In this document: positions 45,477 through 54,429 of the stretch, piece after piece
Position numbering within the stretch: position 1 is the first letter of the stretch
Layout of the letters: each line of letters opens with the position of its first letter
Source: Candidatus Kapaibacterium sp.
GTDB taxonomy: Bacteria; Bacteroidota; Ignavibacteria; Kapaibacteriales; UBA2268
Direction: 5' to 3'
NCBI GenBank assembly: GCA_938031175.1
Contig: CALHGZ010000002.1
Coordinates: forward strand, 265,242-329,241
DNA length: 64,000 nt
Translations under genes and position numbers: made by a program
The notes under the pieces: model-generated
The model's database searches: none
Told to the model about the DNA's origin: nothing
What the model saw: the letters and a program-made list of their open reading frames with translations, nothing else

Positions 45477-46484
45477 ATGAAATTTGCGATATTAACAGGA
45501 GGTGGAGATTGTCCTGGCATGAATGCATTTATCCGCGCTATTGTACGCAGTTCACTAAATTTGAAGCCAACAACTTCTGTTTGGGGAGTAATTGATGGCT
45601 GGCGCGGTTTAATTGAAGGAAATTTTCGGAAATTAACAAAACGTGATACTGCTGGTTTAGCTCAGATGGGTGGAACTATTCTCGGTACCTTAAGATTACC
45701 TGAACTCAAAGATGATCCAGATATGCAAGAGGCAATGGCTTTGAATTTGCACGATAATTATTTTGACTATTTATTCGTAATAGGAGGAAATGGAAGTTTA
45801 AGGGCTGCCCATAGATTAGATCAGATAATCAAGGAAAAAGGATTAAGAACAAAAATTTTAGTTGCGCCCGGATCTATTGATAATGATGTATGTAACAGAT
45901 ATGGATTTTCGATTGGTTTCTATAGTTCAATTGAAAAGAGTCGTGAGATGCTTGAATGGATTCGTGATACGGCTAGTGCTCATAGGAGAGTCTATATTAT
46001 AGAGTCTATGGGACGAGATTGTGGTTATCTTGCTTTTTTTGCCGGTATTGTTACCGGTGCCGAACATATAATTTTACCAGGGGAGGATGTGGATTATGAA
46101 AAATTAGCTTCTATCATTGATGAAAGAGATAGAGATACTAGAATAATCGTAGCTGAAGGTTATGAAAAATCCGCTCAGGAAATTCGCGAAATTTTGGAAA
46201 AGATTTTCGAGAGGCGTAATATAAAACACGAAATTCGAACCGTTGATATGGGCTATTTCCAAAGAGGTGGCACTGCTGCTGTTCGTGATATAATCGCAAG
46301 CAGTTGGATTGGTTATAAAATGGTAAAAAATGCTTTAAACCATTGCGACAGCGGTTTTTATATTACATTTTATGCTGGGCAAGAGCCAAATATACTGTCT
46401 TTGGATGAGGCAATTGATGAATCAAAAACTAATGACCTCAGTATTCCAGAGTATATGCTTGACTTTTTTGATGCCCTCAGATAA
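45477..46484 (+). CDS. Second 6-phosphofructokinase-like protein with altered Mg site
   Basis: 335 residues with the whole PfkA fold: GGGDCPGMNAFIR, GGTILGTLR (ATP-binding Arg), PGSIDND (catalytic Asp at 135), ESMGRDCGY and GYFQRGGTA. The nucleotide/Mg motif is GGNGS (103-107) instead of GGDGS: the aspartate equivalent to E. coli PfkA Asp103 is Asn105. The paralogue at 10685 keeps GGDGT. It could be an impaired or regulatory paralogue, or a kinase with a different phosphodonor or substrate. GAAGG precedes the ATG. It stands alone. Confidence 0.85.
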   Translation: MKFAILTGGGDCPGMNAFIRAIVRSSLNLKPTTSVWGVIDGWRGLIEGNFRKLTKRDTAGLAQMGGTILGTLRLPELKDDPDMQEAMALNLHDNYFDYLFVIGGNGSLRAAHRLDQIIKEKGLRTKILVAPGSIDNDVCNRYGFSIGFYSSIEKSREMLEWIRDTASAHRRVYIIESMGRDCGYLAFFAGIVTGAEHIILPGEDVDYEKLASIIDERDRDTRIIVAEGYEKSAQEIREILEKIFERRNIKHEIRTVDMGYFQRGGTAAVRDIIASSWIGYKMVKNALNHCDSGFYITFYAGQEPNILSLDEAIDESKTNDLSIPEYMLDFFDALR

Positions 46485-46487
46485 TAA

Positions 46488-46841
46488 TTAGTTATAAAGT
46501 TGAGAAATATCTGCGAAAATGTTGTATGACGAGATTAATTCTCCATTCATATATAAATAATTGCAATATTTTACAGTTAGCTCGGTGTTGTTATGCCTTT
46601 TGTATATAACCTCACCGTGAAAAATTATTCTATCACTTTGTTGGCAAAAGTCAATTATGCTGTGATGTAATGATGCTATAGAATTGAAAAAATTGTCCAC
46701 AGCCTGGAAGATTGCTTGTTTTCCAACGACAGGGTCAGCATTGCCGAAAGTAAAAGTACAATCATCTGTCAAAAAACTTAAGAAAGCTATTGTATCTTTC
46801 GCATCAATTGATTTCATTAATTCGTCTATTTTATGTCGCAT
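46488..46841 (-). CDS. SnoaL/NTF2-like small protein
   Basis: 117 residues from the ATG at 46841, chosen because AAAGGAGG ends 6 bases upstream. A longer version from 46895 would put that site inside the coding region. The sequence is typical of the NTF2-like SnoaL fold: an N-terminal helix (IDELMKSIDAKDTIAFLSFL), TFTFGNADPVVGKQAIFQAVDNFF, and paired strands with the central IIFHGEVIYKR. The ligand or reaction is unknown. It lies 25 bp downstream of acyP. Confidence 0.75.
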   Translation of the reverse strand: MRHKIDELMKSIDAKDTIAFLSFLTDDCTFTFGNADPVVGKQAIFQAVDNFFNSIASLHHSIIDFCQQSDRIIFHGEVIYKRHNNTELTVKYCNYLYMNGELISSYNIFADISQLYN

Positions 46842-46866
46842 GATGTCCTCCTTTTTTTTATATTTA

Positions 46867-47145
46867 TTAATAAATAGTGAATGAATCAAACTCATCCTTA
46901 AAATCGTAATCTTTTCGAAAGCAGTCAGTAACTCTTGCCATTGATGGTCCTTGAATTAAATAACTATGTAAAATATCAATTTTTCTTTTTGGACCTTCGG
47001 CAACAACCTCGACAGAGCCATCCCATAAATTTTTAGCATACCCGCTAAGACCTAATTCTTTGGCTGTACGATAAACAAAATATCTAAATCCAACACCTTG
47101 AACTTTACCTATAATTTTAAATTCAGCACGAATTTTCTGCTCCAT
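46867..47145 (-). CDS. acyP: Acylphosphatase
   Basis: Hydrolyses acyl phosphates. 92 residues. The active-site loop [20 protein letters not shown] contains the phosphate-binding Arg, and the catalytic Asn is in [17 protein letters not shown]. It sits 5 bp downstream of a DJ-1/PfpI gene and upstream of the SnoaL-like gene on the same strand, so the three are likely co-transcribed. Confidence 0.93.
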   Translation of the reverse strand: MEQKIRAEFKIIGKVQGVGFRYFVYRTAKELGLSGYAKNLWDGSVEVVAEGPKRKIDILHSYLIQGPSMARVTDCFRKDYDFKDEFDSFTIY

Positions 47146-47150
47146 AAATA

Positions 47151-47705
47151 TTACCGGTATTTGTAAACAATATTTGAAGCAATTTTTTCAGCAATATCCT
47201 CTGATGAGAGTTTTTTAACTATTTCGAGGGCAAAATCTATTGCTGTACCTGCACCACGTGAGGTAATGAAAATATCGTCGATGCAGACTTTGTCAAATGT
47301 ATACTGATAATTATTTAGTTTCCCTTTTACGGATGGGTGGCTTGTTACTTTTTGATTGGGATTGAATATATTATGCTCGGCTAAAATTGTTGGGGCAGCG
47401 CAAATTGCACCGATTAATTTTTTATTTTCTTTATGATATTTTAAGATTTTTAACAAGTGTTTATTATTGGACAGATTTTGGGTTCCTTCGAGTCCTCCGG
47501 GCAGGATAATAGCATCAAAAATTATATTGTCATTCAAATTGCTCAATAATATGTCAGGAATAATTTTTACATTCCTTGAACATATAACAATATCGTTTTC
47601 CCCAGCAACAGTAACATTGAATGCAGCACGGCGCAGGATATCAATTATTATCACTGCTTCCATTTCTTCTGTACCTTTAGCTATAGGAACAAGAACATTG
47701 ACCAT
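47151..47705 (-). CDS. DJ-1/PfpI (YajL-like) family protein
   Basis: 184 residues of the DJ-1 superfamily: [18 protein letters not shown] at the N-terminus (the acidic E-E-M-E motif), [11 protein letters not shown], and the nucleophile elbow [12 protein letters not shown] with the active Cys. Members act as chaperones, deglycases or amidases, and the activity cannot be chosen from sequence. It is first in the transcript with acyP. It is divergent from the TPR gene. Confidence 0.9.
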   Translation of the reverse strand: MVNVLVPIAKGTEEMEAVIIIDILRRAAFNVTVAGENDIVICSRNVKIIPDILLSNLNDNIIFDAIILPGGLEGTQNLSNNKHLLKILKYHKENKKLIGAICAAPTILAEHNIFNPNQKVTSHPSVKGKLNNYQYTFDKVCIDDIFITSRGAGTAIDFALEIVKKLSSEDIAEKIASNIVYKYR

Positions 47706-47848
47706 TTTTTGCTAACAGAAATTTTATACACTCACAAAAATAATAGTTTTACTTGATTAATTATTTTAATAAATGCAATTAATATTTTAAACTAAATTAT
47801 AATTAGTGCCGAAATATAAATTGGCATTATAATTGTTTAAAAATTACT

Positions 47849-49144
47849 ATGGAAGATGTTCAAAATAACATAAACACTTCAAAAACTGAAGGAAGTGAAA
47901 GAAATCTTGATAAGGAGCTTAATCAGGCAATTGATTATTATTCAAAATTAATTGAACTAAACCCTCGGGATTCATTTGCATATTTTCAAAGAGGAAATAG
48001 TCTTTTAAAAGCAGGTTTATATGATGAAGCTATTATTGATTTCAATAATGCTATATTATTAAATGACAATTTCACATTTGCTTTTTACAAACGTGCTTTA
48101 TGCTTCATAGGTTTAAAACAATATAAATTAGCTTTAGAGGATTTATCAGAAGTTATTAATCAAAGTCCCAATTTCCCATTTGCCTATCTTAAAATTGGCG
48201 AGATACATCTTGCACTTGGTGAGATAGAAATTGCACTCGAAAATATAAATAAATCAATTGAGCTCAATCCATCTTATCCTCAATCATATTTCCAAAGAGC
48301 TTTATGTTATTTCAAGCAAGGGAAATATGAAGAAATAATATCTGACTTATCTAAAGTAATTGCAATAGATTCAAAAAATCACGAAGCTTATATAAATCGA
48401 GGAATTGCTCTCAGCAATATTGGTAAATATGCTGAAGCTATCAAGGATTTGAGTACTGCTTTGAAAATTGAACCAAAATCCGTATCAGCCCTAAGTCATA
48501 GGGGTTTGATTTATTCAAAAGTAAAGAATTTTAGTAAAGCGATAGATGATTTTTCCAATGCTGTAGCTATTGATCCGAAGAATTTGAATCTGCTAAATAA
48601 TAGAGCTTCAGCTTTTATTTCAATGGGTAAATACAGTCAAGCAATCGAGGATTATCAGAAAGCACTTGAACTTGAACCCAATAATGCAAGACTATATTTC
48701 AATATTGGTAGTGCTTATTCAAATATGGAACTTTATCCCGAGGCGATTATTCATTTTGATAAAGCTATTGAGCTTTATCCAAGATTTGCTCAAGCATATT
48801 ATGCACGTGGCCTTTGCAATGATGCTTTGAACCTTTTTAAGGAAGCAATTTTTGATTTTAGCAAGGCATTAAGTTTGGAGCCAAAATTTTTGCAGGCATA
48901 TATAGCTCGGGGTAATATTTTTATGAAACTAAAGTATTACAGCAAAGCATCGGAAGATTATACCTTAGCAATAGAGTTAAATCCCAAAAATGCAACTCCA
49001 TATTTGAATCGAGCCATGGCTTTTCGTGCTGAGAACAGAAATGATTTAGCAATTGAGGATTTTTCTGCATTTTTAAATCTCTATAATAAAAATGATAAAC
49101 TTGCACAGCAAGTTGAAGAGTGGATTATTACACTACAAAGATAA
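47849..49144 (+). CDS. TPR-repeat protein
   Basis: 431 residues consisting almost wholly of about 11 tetratricopeptide repeats of 34 residues (each with an A/S-Y-x-R-G/A...Y..A..D..KAI.L.P pattern). No signal peptide or membrane helix is visible, so it is probably a cytoplasmic scaffold. No partner can be inferred; its neighbours are unrelated. Confidence 0.9.
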   Translation: MEDVQNNINTSKTEGSERNLDKELNQAIDYYSKLIELNPRDSFAYFQRGNSLLKAGLYDEAIIDFNNAILLNDNFTFAFYKRALCFIGLKQYKLALEDLSEVINQSPNFPFAYLKIGEIHLALGEIEIALENINKSIELNPSYPQSYFQRALCYFKQGKYEEIISDLSKVIAIDSKNHEAYINRGIALSNIGKYAEAIKDLSTALKIEPKSVSALSHRGLIYSKVKNFSKAIDDFSNAVAIDPKNLNLLNNRASAFISMGKYSQAIEDYQKALELEPNNARLYFNIGSAYSNMELYPEAIIHFDKAIELYPRFAQAYYARGLCNDALNLFKEAIFDFSKALSLEPKFLQAYIARGNIFMKLKYYSKASEDYTLAIELNPKNATPYLNRAMAFRAENRNDLAIEDFSAFLNLYNKNDKLAQQVEEWIITLQR

Positions 49145-49237
49145 TCTTTAATTTCGATTTCCAAAATCCTGAATTAATTTAAAAATTTATTATATTAAAT
49201 ACAGTATTTTGTCATTTAATCAAAATTAAGGCTCAAT

Positions 49238-51292
49238 ATGTTTAAGATTAACATCGTAAATGCATTAATTTTTTTTATAATATGGATAGTTTTTATGATT
49301 TTTAATACTTCAAAATTAACTTCCGAATCAGGTAAAATATTTACACCCGAAGATATGTGGAATATAAAGAGAGTAGGATCTCCATCAGTTTCGCCTGATG
49401 GTAATTTAATAGCATTTACGCTTACTCAATGGGATATCAAAACTAATAAATCAACTACAAACATATATCTGTACAATCTTACAAATTCTGAATTGCGTCA
49501 GTTTACACAGGGTAATTCAGATAATTCCCCTATTTGGAGCCCCGATGGTAAATTTATTGCATTTACATCAAAACGAAATGGAGAAACACCTCAATTATAC
49601 ATTATTCCTGTTGATGGTGGAGAAGCTCGTCAGGTTACAAAACTTCCAGTAGGAGTTTTAACACCAAAATGGTTCCCTGATGGAAGTAAAATAGCTTTCA
49701 CTTCTAATATCCTGCCTGAATATAAAGGAGATTTCGAGAAACTTGAAAAAATGATTAAAGAGAAAAAAGAAAGTAAGTTGAGTGCAAAAGTTACAGAAAA
49801 TAGAATCTATCGATACTGGGACCGCTGGCTAACCGATGGATTTTATCCGCGATTATTTTCTGTGGATATAAAAAGCGAAAAAGTTGTTGATTTAATGCCT
49901 GATATAAATAAATTTTTCCCTTTATTTGGTGGAGCTGATTATGATATTTCCCCTGATGGGAAACAAATAGCAATAACATTAAATTCTACTGAGCCACCTT
50001 ACAATGATTTGAATTATGATATTTATCTTTTGGATGCCGATGGCTCTGGTAAAATAAGCAATATAAGCTCTGAGAATATAGGAAATGATTTTAATCCACG
50101 ATTTAGTAAAGATGGTAAAAGAATACTTTACGGGCGTCAGTTGAGGCCTGATTTTTATGCTGATAATATTAAACCTATAATTTATGATTTTGCCACAAAG
50201 AAAATAACAGAAGTTGCACCCGATATAGACTTATCTTTCGAAGAACTTCAGTGGTCATTAGATGGCAATTCAATTTATTTCCATGCAGAAGATAGAGCCG
50301 TTCGTTCATTATTCTCAATCCAAATCAATGGGAAAAATCTAAAAGAAATTATCAGAGGTGGAAATACCGGAGCTGCTAAAATTGCTTCAAATAATAGATT
50401 AGTCTTTGTTAATGATAATCTAACAAATCCACCCGAATTATATATAATTGATATAAATGGTAAAAATCTTAAACAACTGACATTTTTCAATAAGGAACTA
50501 ATTTCTGGAATAAAATTTGGCAAAGTAGAGAATGTAATTTATAAAGGAGCCAATGATGCAGATATTCAAATGTATATTGTTTATCCGCCTGATTTTGATG
50601 AGAAAAAGAAATATCCGTTAATGCTAATGATTCATGGTGGACCGCACGGAATTTTTGGGGATGCATTTCATTTTCGTTGGAATGCCCAGTTATTTGCTGC
50701 TCCTGGTTATATCGTTGCTTTTCCAAACTTTCACGGTTCTACAAGTTTTGGGCTTGACTTTGCTCTTTCGATACACGGCGAACATCCTACAAAACCATTT
50801 ATTGATGTAATGAAAGCTACGGATTATTTGATTTCACTTGGATTTGTTGATGAAAAGAGAATAGCAGCTGCAGGTGGTAGTTATGGAGGATATCTTGTTT
50901 GTTGGATTGCTGGGCACACCGATCGCTATGCTTGTTTAATCAATCACGCCGGTGTATATAATCTAATGCAACAGTTTGGCTCTGATATTACCACATACAG
51001 GGATAAAGCTTATGGTGGTACCCCATGGGACGGAATTGAAATAATGCAAAAATGGAATCCAGCAATGTTTGCTAGTAACTTTGTTACTCCAATGTTAATC
51101 ATTCACGGAGAAAAGGATTACAGAGTGCCTGTTAATCATGCTCTCGAAGTTTATGGGGTTTATAAAGGAAAAGGGATTGAAGCGCGGTTGGTTTATTATC
51201 CTGATGAAAATCACTGGATTTTAACCCCACAAAATTCAATTTATTGGTATAATGAAGTTTATGATTGGCTTGAGAGATTTCTAAAAAAATAA
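49238..51292 (+). CDS. S9-family prolyl oligopeptidase-type peptidase
   Basis: 684 residues with a signal peptide (hydrophobic 8-24). An N-terminal WD40-like (PD40) beta-propeller with repeated SPDG(K/N) turns (about 45-430) gates a C-terminal alpha/beta hydrolase. The hydrolase has the nucleophile GGSYGGYL, the acid in HGEKDYRVP and His in DENHWI. It cleaves short peptides, likely in the periplasm. Together with the S8, M28 and tricorn proteins it indicates peptide use. Confidence 0.93.
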   Translation: MFKINIVNALIFFIIWIVFMIFNTSKLTSESGKIFTPEDMWNIKRVGSPSVSPDGNLIAFTLTQWDIKTNKSTTNIYLYNLTNSELRQFTQGNSDNSPIWSPDGKFIAFTSKRNGETPQLYIIPVDGGEARQVTKLPVGVLTPKWFPDGSKIAFTSNILPEYKGDFEKLEKMIKEKKESKLSAKVTENRIYRYWDRWLTDGFYPRLFSVDIKSEKVVDLMPDINKFFPLFGGADYDISPDGKQIAITLNSTEPPYNDLNYDIYLLDADGSGKISNISSENIGNDFNPRFSKDGKRILYGRQLRPDFYADNIKPIIYDFATKKITEVAPDIDLSFEELQWSLDGNSIYFHAEDRAVRSLFSIQINGKNLKEIIRGGNTGAAKIASNNRLVFVNDNLTNPPELYIIDINGKNLKQLTFFNKELISGIKFGKVENVIYKGANDADIQMYIVYPPDFDEKKKYPLMLMIHGGPHGIFGDAFHFRWNAQLFAAPGYIVAFPNFHGSTSFGLDFALSIHGEHPTKPFIDVMKATDYLISLGFVDEKRIAAAGGSYGGYLVCWIAGHTDRYACLINHAGVYNLMQQFGSDITTYRDKAYGGTPWDGIEIMQKWNPAMFASNFVTPMLIIHGEKDYRVPVNHALEVYGVYKGKGIEARLVYYPDENHWILTPQNSIYWYNEVYDWLERFLKK

Positions 51293-51334
51293 TTTTGTGT
51301 AGATGATTTTTATTTTTGAAACGTTTAAAACTAT

Positions 51335-51862
51335 ATGTTGTACGCAAAAAAAATATTATCTTTTTTCCTCTTACTGAATCTTTTAATCAGTTCAGTAGGT
51401 ATAGACATTTATCAGCATATATGTGGTAAAACTGGTGTTCTGATCATTTCTGCATTTTATGAAACTAATTGTTCAGTCTTAGTTGATCATAATAATCATG
51501 ATTGTAATTATATTGGATTAAAGTATTTAGAGAATAATTCCTCGTGTTGTAGCGGTGAGAATAACGATTTGTCACATCCTTTCTCAACTAATGAAATTTC
51601 AGAAAAATGCTGTGTCAGTATAGTTGAATACTTAAAGTTAAACTTCGATGCAAATTCAGAAAGAAGTACTCAAATTTCATTCAAATTACCTTTTAAAATT
51701 GATTTTAATATCAAACCAATTATAAACATAATTAATCCATTTTGCAAGCTAAATGATTCATTCATTACTTTCGGAATCATAACATCCGGTGCTATAACAA
51801 CAAAATACATTCATTTCATAACATCCATTTCATCATCAGATAAAGAATTACCGCTTTCCTAA
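51335..51862 (+). CDS. Cysteine-rich secreted protein of the HYC_CC_PP type
   Basis: 175 residues with a signal peptide (1-22) and a variant of the family's three-part cysteine pattern: QHICGKTG, then NSSCCSGEN, then EKCCVS. The HYC_CC_PP family of Bacteroidota is known mainly from its position next to TonB receptors with a CC motif, usually near metal genes. Here too a TonB receptor with AACCNLSESF follows 69 bp later, supporting the call. Its role in metal binding or transport is inference. Confidence 0.6.
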   Translation: MLYAKKILSFFLLLNLLISSVGIDIYQHICGKTGVLIISAFYETNCSVLVDHNNHDCNYIGLKYLENNSSCCSGENNDLSHPFSTNEISEKCCVSIVEYLKLNFDANSERSTQISFKLPFKIDFNIKPIINIINPFCKLNDSFITFGIITSGAITTKYIHFITSISSSDKELPLS

Positions 51863-51931
51863 TAATTCATCATCTTACTTTACTCAGCAAAAGTAAAATT
51901 TTAGATTTTTTAATTATTAGGAGAGTTAAAG

Positions 51932-54151
51932 ATGAAATTAATAAATATGATTTTGTCATTTATAATATTTGTATCTACAAGTTATAGCCAGATTGGGGAA
52001 TTACATGGCCTTATCTATGGTGTAGATGCAGAAGGTAAAAAAGAAAAACTAGCTAATGCCACTGTTTTCTGGTTAGGCACACAAACTGGTACCTTCAGCG
52101 ATAAAAGTGGTCATTTCGTTTTAAAGCGAGAATCGAATAGCGATCGCTTGGTTGTTCGTTTTGTAGGATATCGTCCAGATACGATTTTAATTGCAAAAGA
52201 GCAATCATTTGTGGAAGTCACTCTTAAAGCAGAGTTTACAACAGATGAAATAAAAGTAACAGGCCGTCAGGATGCTACAATTATTTCGAGTTTAGACCCG
52301 GTAAAAACTGAGGTAATAACAACAAGGGGCTTACAAAAAGCTGCCTGTTGTAATTTATCAGAGAGCTTTCAAACCAATCCGACTGTTGATGTCTCCTACA
52401 ACGATGCTATAACAGGAGCCAAACAGATAAAATTGCTTGGGCTTGAAGGAAGCTATACACAAATGCTAATTGAAAGGATACCCAATTTAAGGGGTTTAGC
52501 TTCAACATTTGGTTTAAATTACATACCTGGAACTTGGATGGAATCAATTTCAATTTCCAAAGGTGCTGCCTCTGTGTTGGATGGATATGAATCAATTACT
52601 GGACAGATCAATGTTGAGTATAAAAAACCCGAAAATTTACTTCCGGCACTTTTTAATGGATATTATGATAATAGCAGTCGCTTTGAGTTAAATATTGATG
52701 ATGCTTATGAAATAAGCCAAAATCTCTGGACAGGTATTTTTGGGCATTTCGGTATTTTACAATCCACAATTGACCGTAATCATGATGGCTTTATGGATAA
52801 ACCTAAAACAACACAATTGAATTTAATGAACAGATGGAAATATGACAATGGTTCAAATGAATCTATAACGATGGTAAAAGCTCTATACGAAAATCGAAAA
52901 GGTGGACAAAGGAACTTTTTCGAACTCAAAGATAGTAGATTTTTCGGATTCCAGGTCGAAACTCAACGATTCGAATTTTTCACAAAAAATGGATTTTTTT
53001 TAAATCCTGAAATACAACAAACTATCGGAACGATGGTTTCAGCCACTTATCATAAGCAAAATGCATTTTTCGGACGAAATAATTATGATGGCAATCAGAA
53101 GAATGCATATATTAATTTGATTTTTCAGTCGGAATTAATGAATAATGAAACATCCGATTTTGATATATTTCTTTCATCTGGAGCAAGCTTGCTGTACGAC
53201 AATTATAACGAACGATTCAATGATACTTTACTGAGGCGCGAAGAAATTGTGCCAGGTTTATTTACTGAGCTAAATTTCAATCTATTCAAAAATTTTATTT
53301 TAATTACAGGTATTCGTGTTGATTTTCACAATTTATTCGGTGTATTTTACACACCACGTATTCATCTGAAATATTCTTTTGATGAGTTCAATGTAATTCG
53401 TGCTTCCTTTGGAAAGGGTTACCATATAACAAATATATTTGCTGAAAATGTTGGATTAATGTCGAGTTCCAGAAATTTTATAATTCAAGAGAATTTAAAA
53501 CCTGAAAGTGCCTGGAATTACGGTTTCAATTTCGGTACTAAGTTAGACTTTTTGGGGATACCTGTATTTGTAAATGGGGAGTTTTATCGAACTGACTTTG
53601 AAAATCAAGTTATTATTGATACTGATCTGAATACGCAAGAAGTTAATATTTATAATCTTTCAGGTAATTCTTATTCGAATAGCTTTCAAATTGATATAAG
53701 TTTCGAACCGATTGAATGTATTGTTATTACAACTGCATATAGAATAAATGATGTCAAATATACTTTGAAAAATAATGATTTGGTAGAAAAACCTCTGATC
53801 TCACCACATAAAGCGTTTATCAATATAGCATATTCAATTGGAAATGACGATTGGCTCTTCGATTTAACAACTGAATACAATAGCAGTGGTAGATTGCCAA
53901 ATACTTCAAATAACCCAGACAAATATAGATTAAAAGACAGATTCCCTGCGTATGTATTGATGCATTCGCAAATAACAAAGAAATTCGGCAAACTTGATGT
54001 ATACCTTGGAGGCGAAAATTTACTCGATTTCAAGCAAGCAAATCCAATTTTAGCTTATGAGGAACCATTCAGTAATTTCTTTGATGGTTCAATTATTTGG
54101 GGACCGATTATGGGGCGTTTGATATACTTGGGGTTTAGATATAATTTTTAA
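51932..54151 (+). CDS. TonB-dependent outer-membrane receptor (CC-motif, metal-associated type)
   Basis: 739 residues. Signal peptide, then a carboxypeptidase-regulatory-like N-terminal domain (about 20-105), then a plug with the AACCNLSESFQTNPTVDVSY motif and GAKQIKLLGLEGSYTQMLIE. The 22-strand barrel ends in YLGFRYNF (aromatic end). Receptors with this double-cysteine plug motif are typically found beside HYC_CC_PP proteins and metal homeostasis genes, so the cargo is likely a metal (copper or zinc are candidates). This is not proved by sequence. AGGAG precedes the ATG. Confidence 0.88.
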   Translation: MKLINMILSFIIFVSTSYSQIGELHGLIYGVDAEGKKEKLANATVFWLGTQTGTFSDKSGHFVLKRESNSDRLVVRFVGYRPDTILIAKEQSFVEVTLKAEFTTDEIKVTGRQDATIISSLDPVKTEVITTRGLQKAACCNLSESFQTNPTVDVSYNDAITGAKQIKLLGLEGSYTQMLIERIPNLRGLASTFGLNYIPGTWMESISISKGAASVLDGYESITGQINVEYKKPENLLPALFNGYYDNSSRFELNIDDAYEISQNLWTGIFGHFGILQSTIDRNHDGFMDKPKTTQLNLMNRWKYDNGSNESITMVKALYENRKGGQRNFFELKDSRFFGFQVETQRFEFFTKNGFFLNPEIQQTIGTMVSATYHKQNAFFGRNNYDGNQKNAYINLIFQSELMNNETSDFDIFLSSGASLLYDNYNERFNDTLLRREEIVPGLFTELNFNLFKNFILITGIRVDFHNLFGVFYTPRIHLKYSFDEFNVIRASFGKGYHITNIFAENVGLMSSSRNFIIQENLKPESAWNYGFNFGTKLDFLGIPVFVNGEFYRTDFENQVIIDTDLNTQEVNIYNLSGNSYSNSFQIDISFEPIECIVITTAYRINDVKYTLKNNDLVEKPLISPHKAFINIAYSIGNDDWLFDLTTEYNSSGRLPNTSNNPDKYRLKDRFPAYVLMHSQITKKFGKLDVYLGGENLLDFKQANPILAYEEPFSNFFDGSIIWGPIMGRLIYLGFRYNF

Positions 54152-54169
54152 TTTTTTTATGATATGAGA

Positions 54170-54201
54170 ACTGCCCGATCCAATTTATGGAGTTGGGCAG
54201 T
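54170..54201 (+). terminator. Terminator after the TonB receptor gene
   Basis: The 7-bp outer stem ACTGCCC/GGGCAGT (54170-54176, 54195-54201), extended by a bulged inner TCCA/TGGA helix, is followed by ATTGTTTTATTT. It ends the transcript of the HYC_CC_PP/TonB pair. Confidence 0.6.
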
Positions 54202-54429
54202 ATTGTTTTATTTGAATTTGACGAGTTAAAGTATAATAAGGATTTATTTTTTGCTTTCGAGTCTTGTACAAATTGCTTAGACATTTAAACGATCATATAG
54301 TAATTGTTTTAGCAGTCTAAATTTCTTGGCAAAAATCTAAAATTTAGATTGTAATAATAATATTAAATTCAATAAGATAGTTATGCTATCGTCAGAAAAA
54401 TATTGCCAATTGTATTACAGGAATAAATT

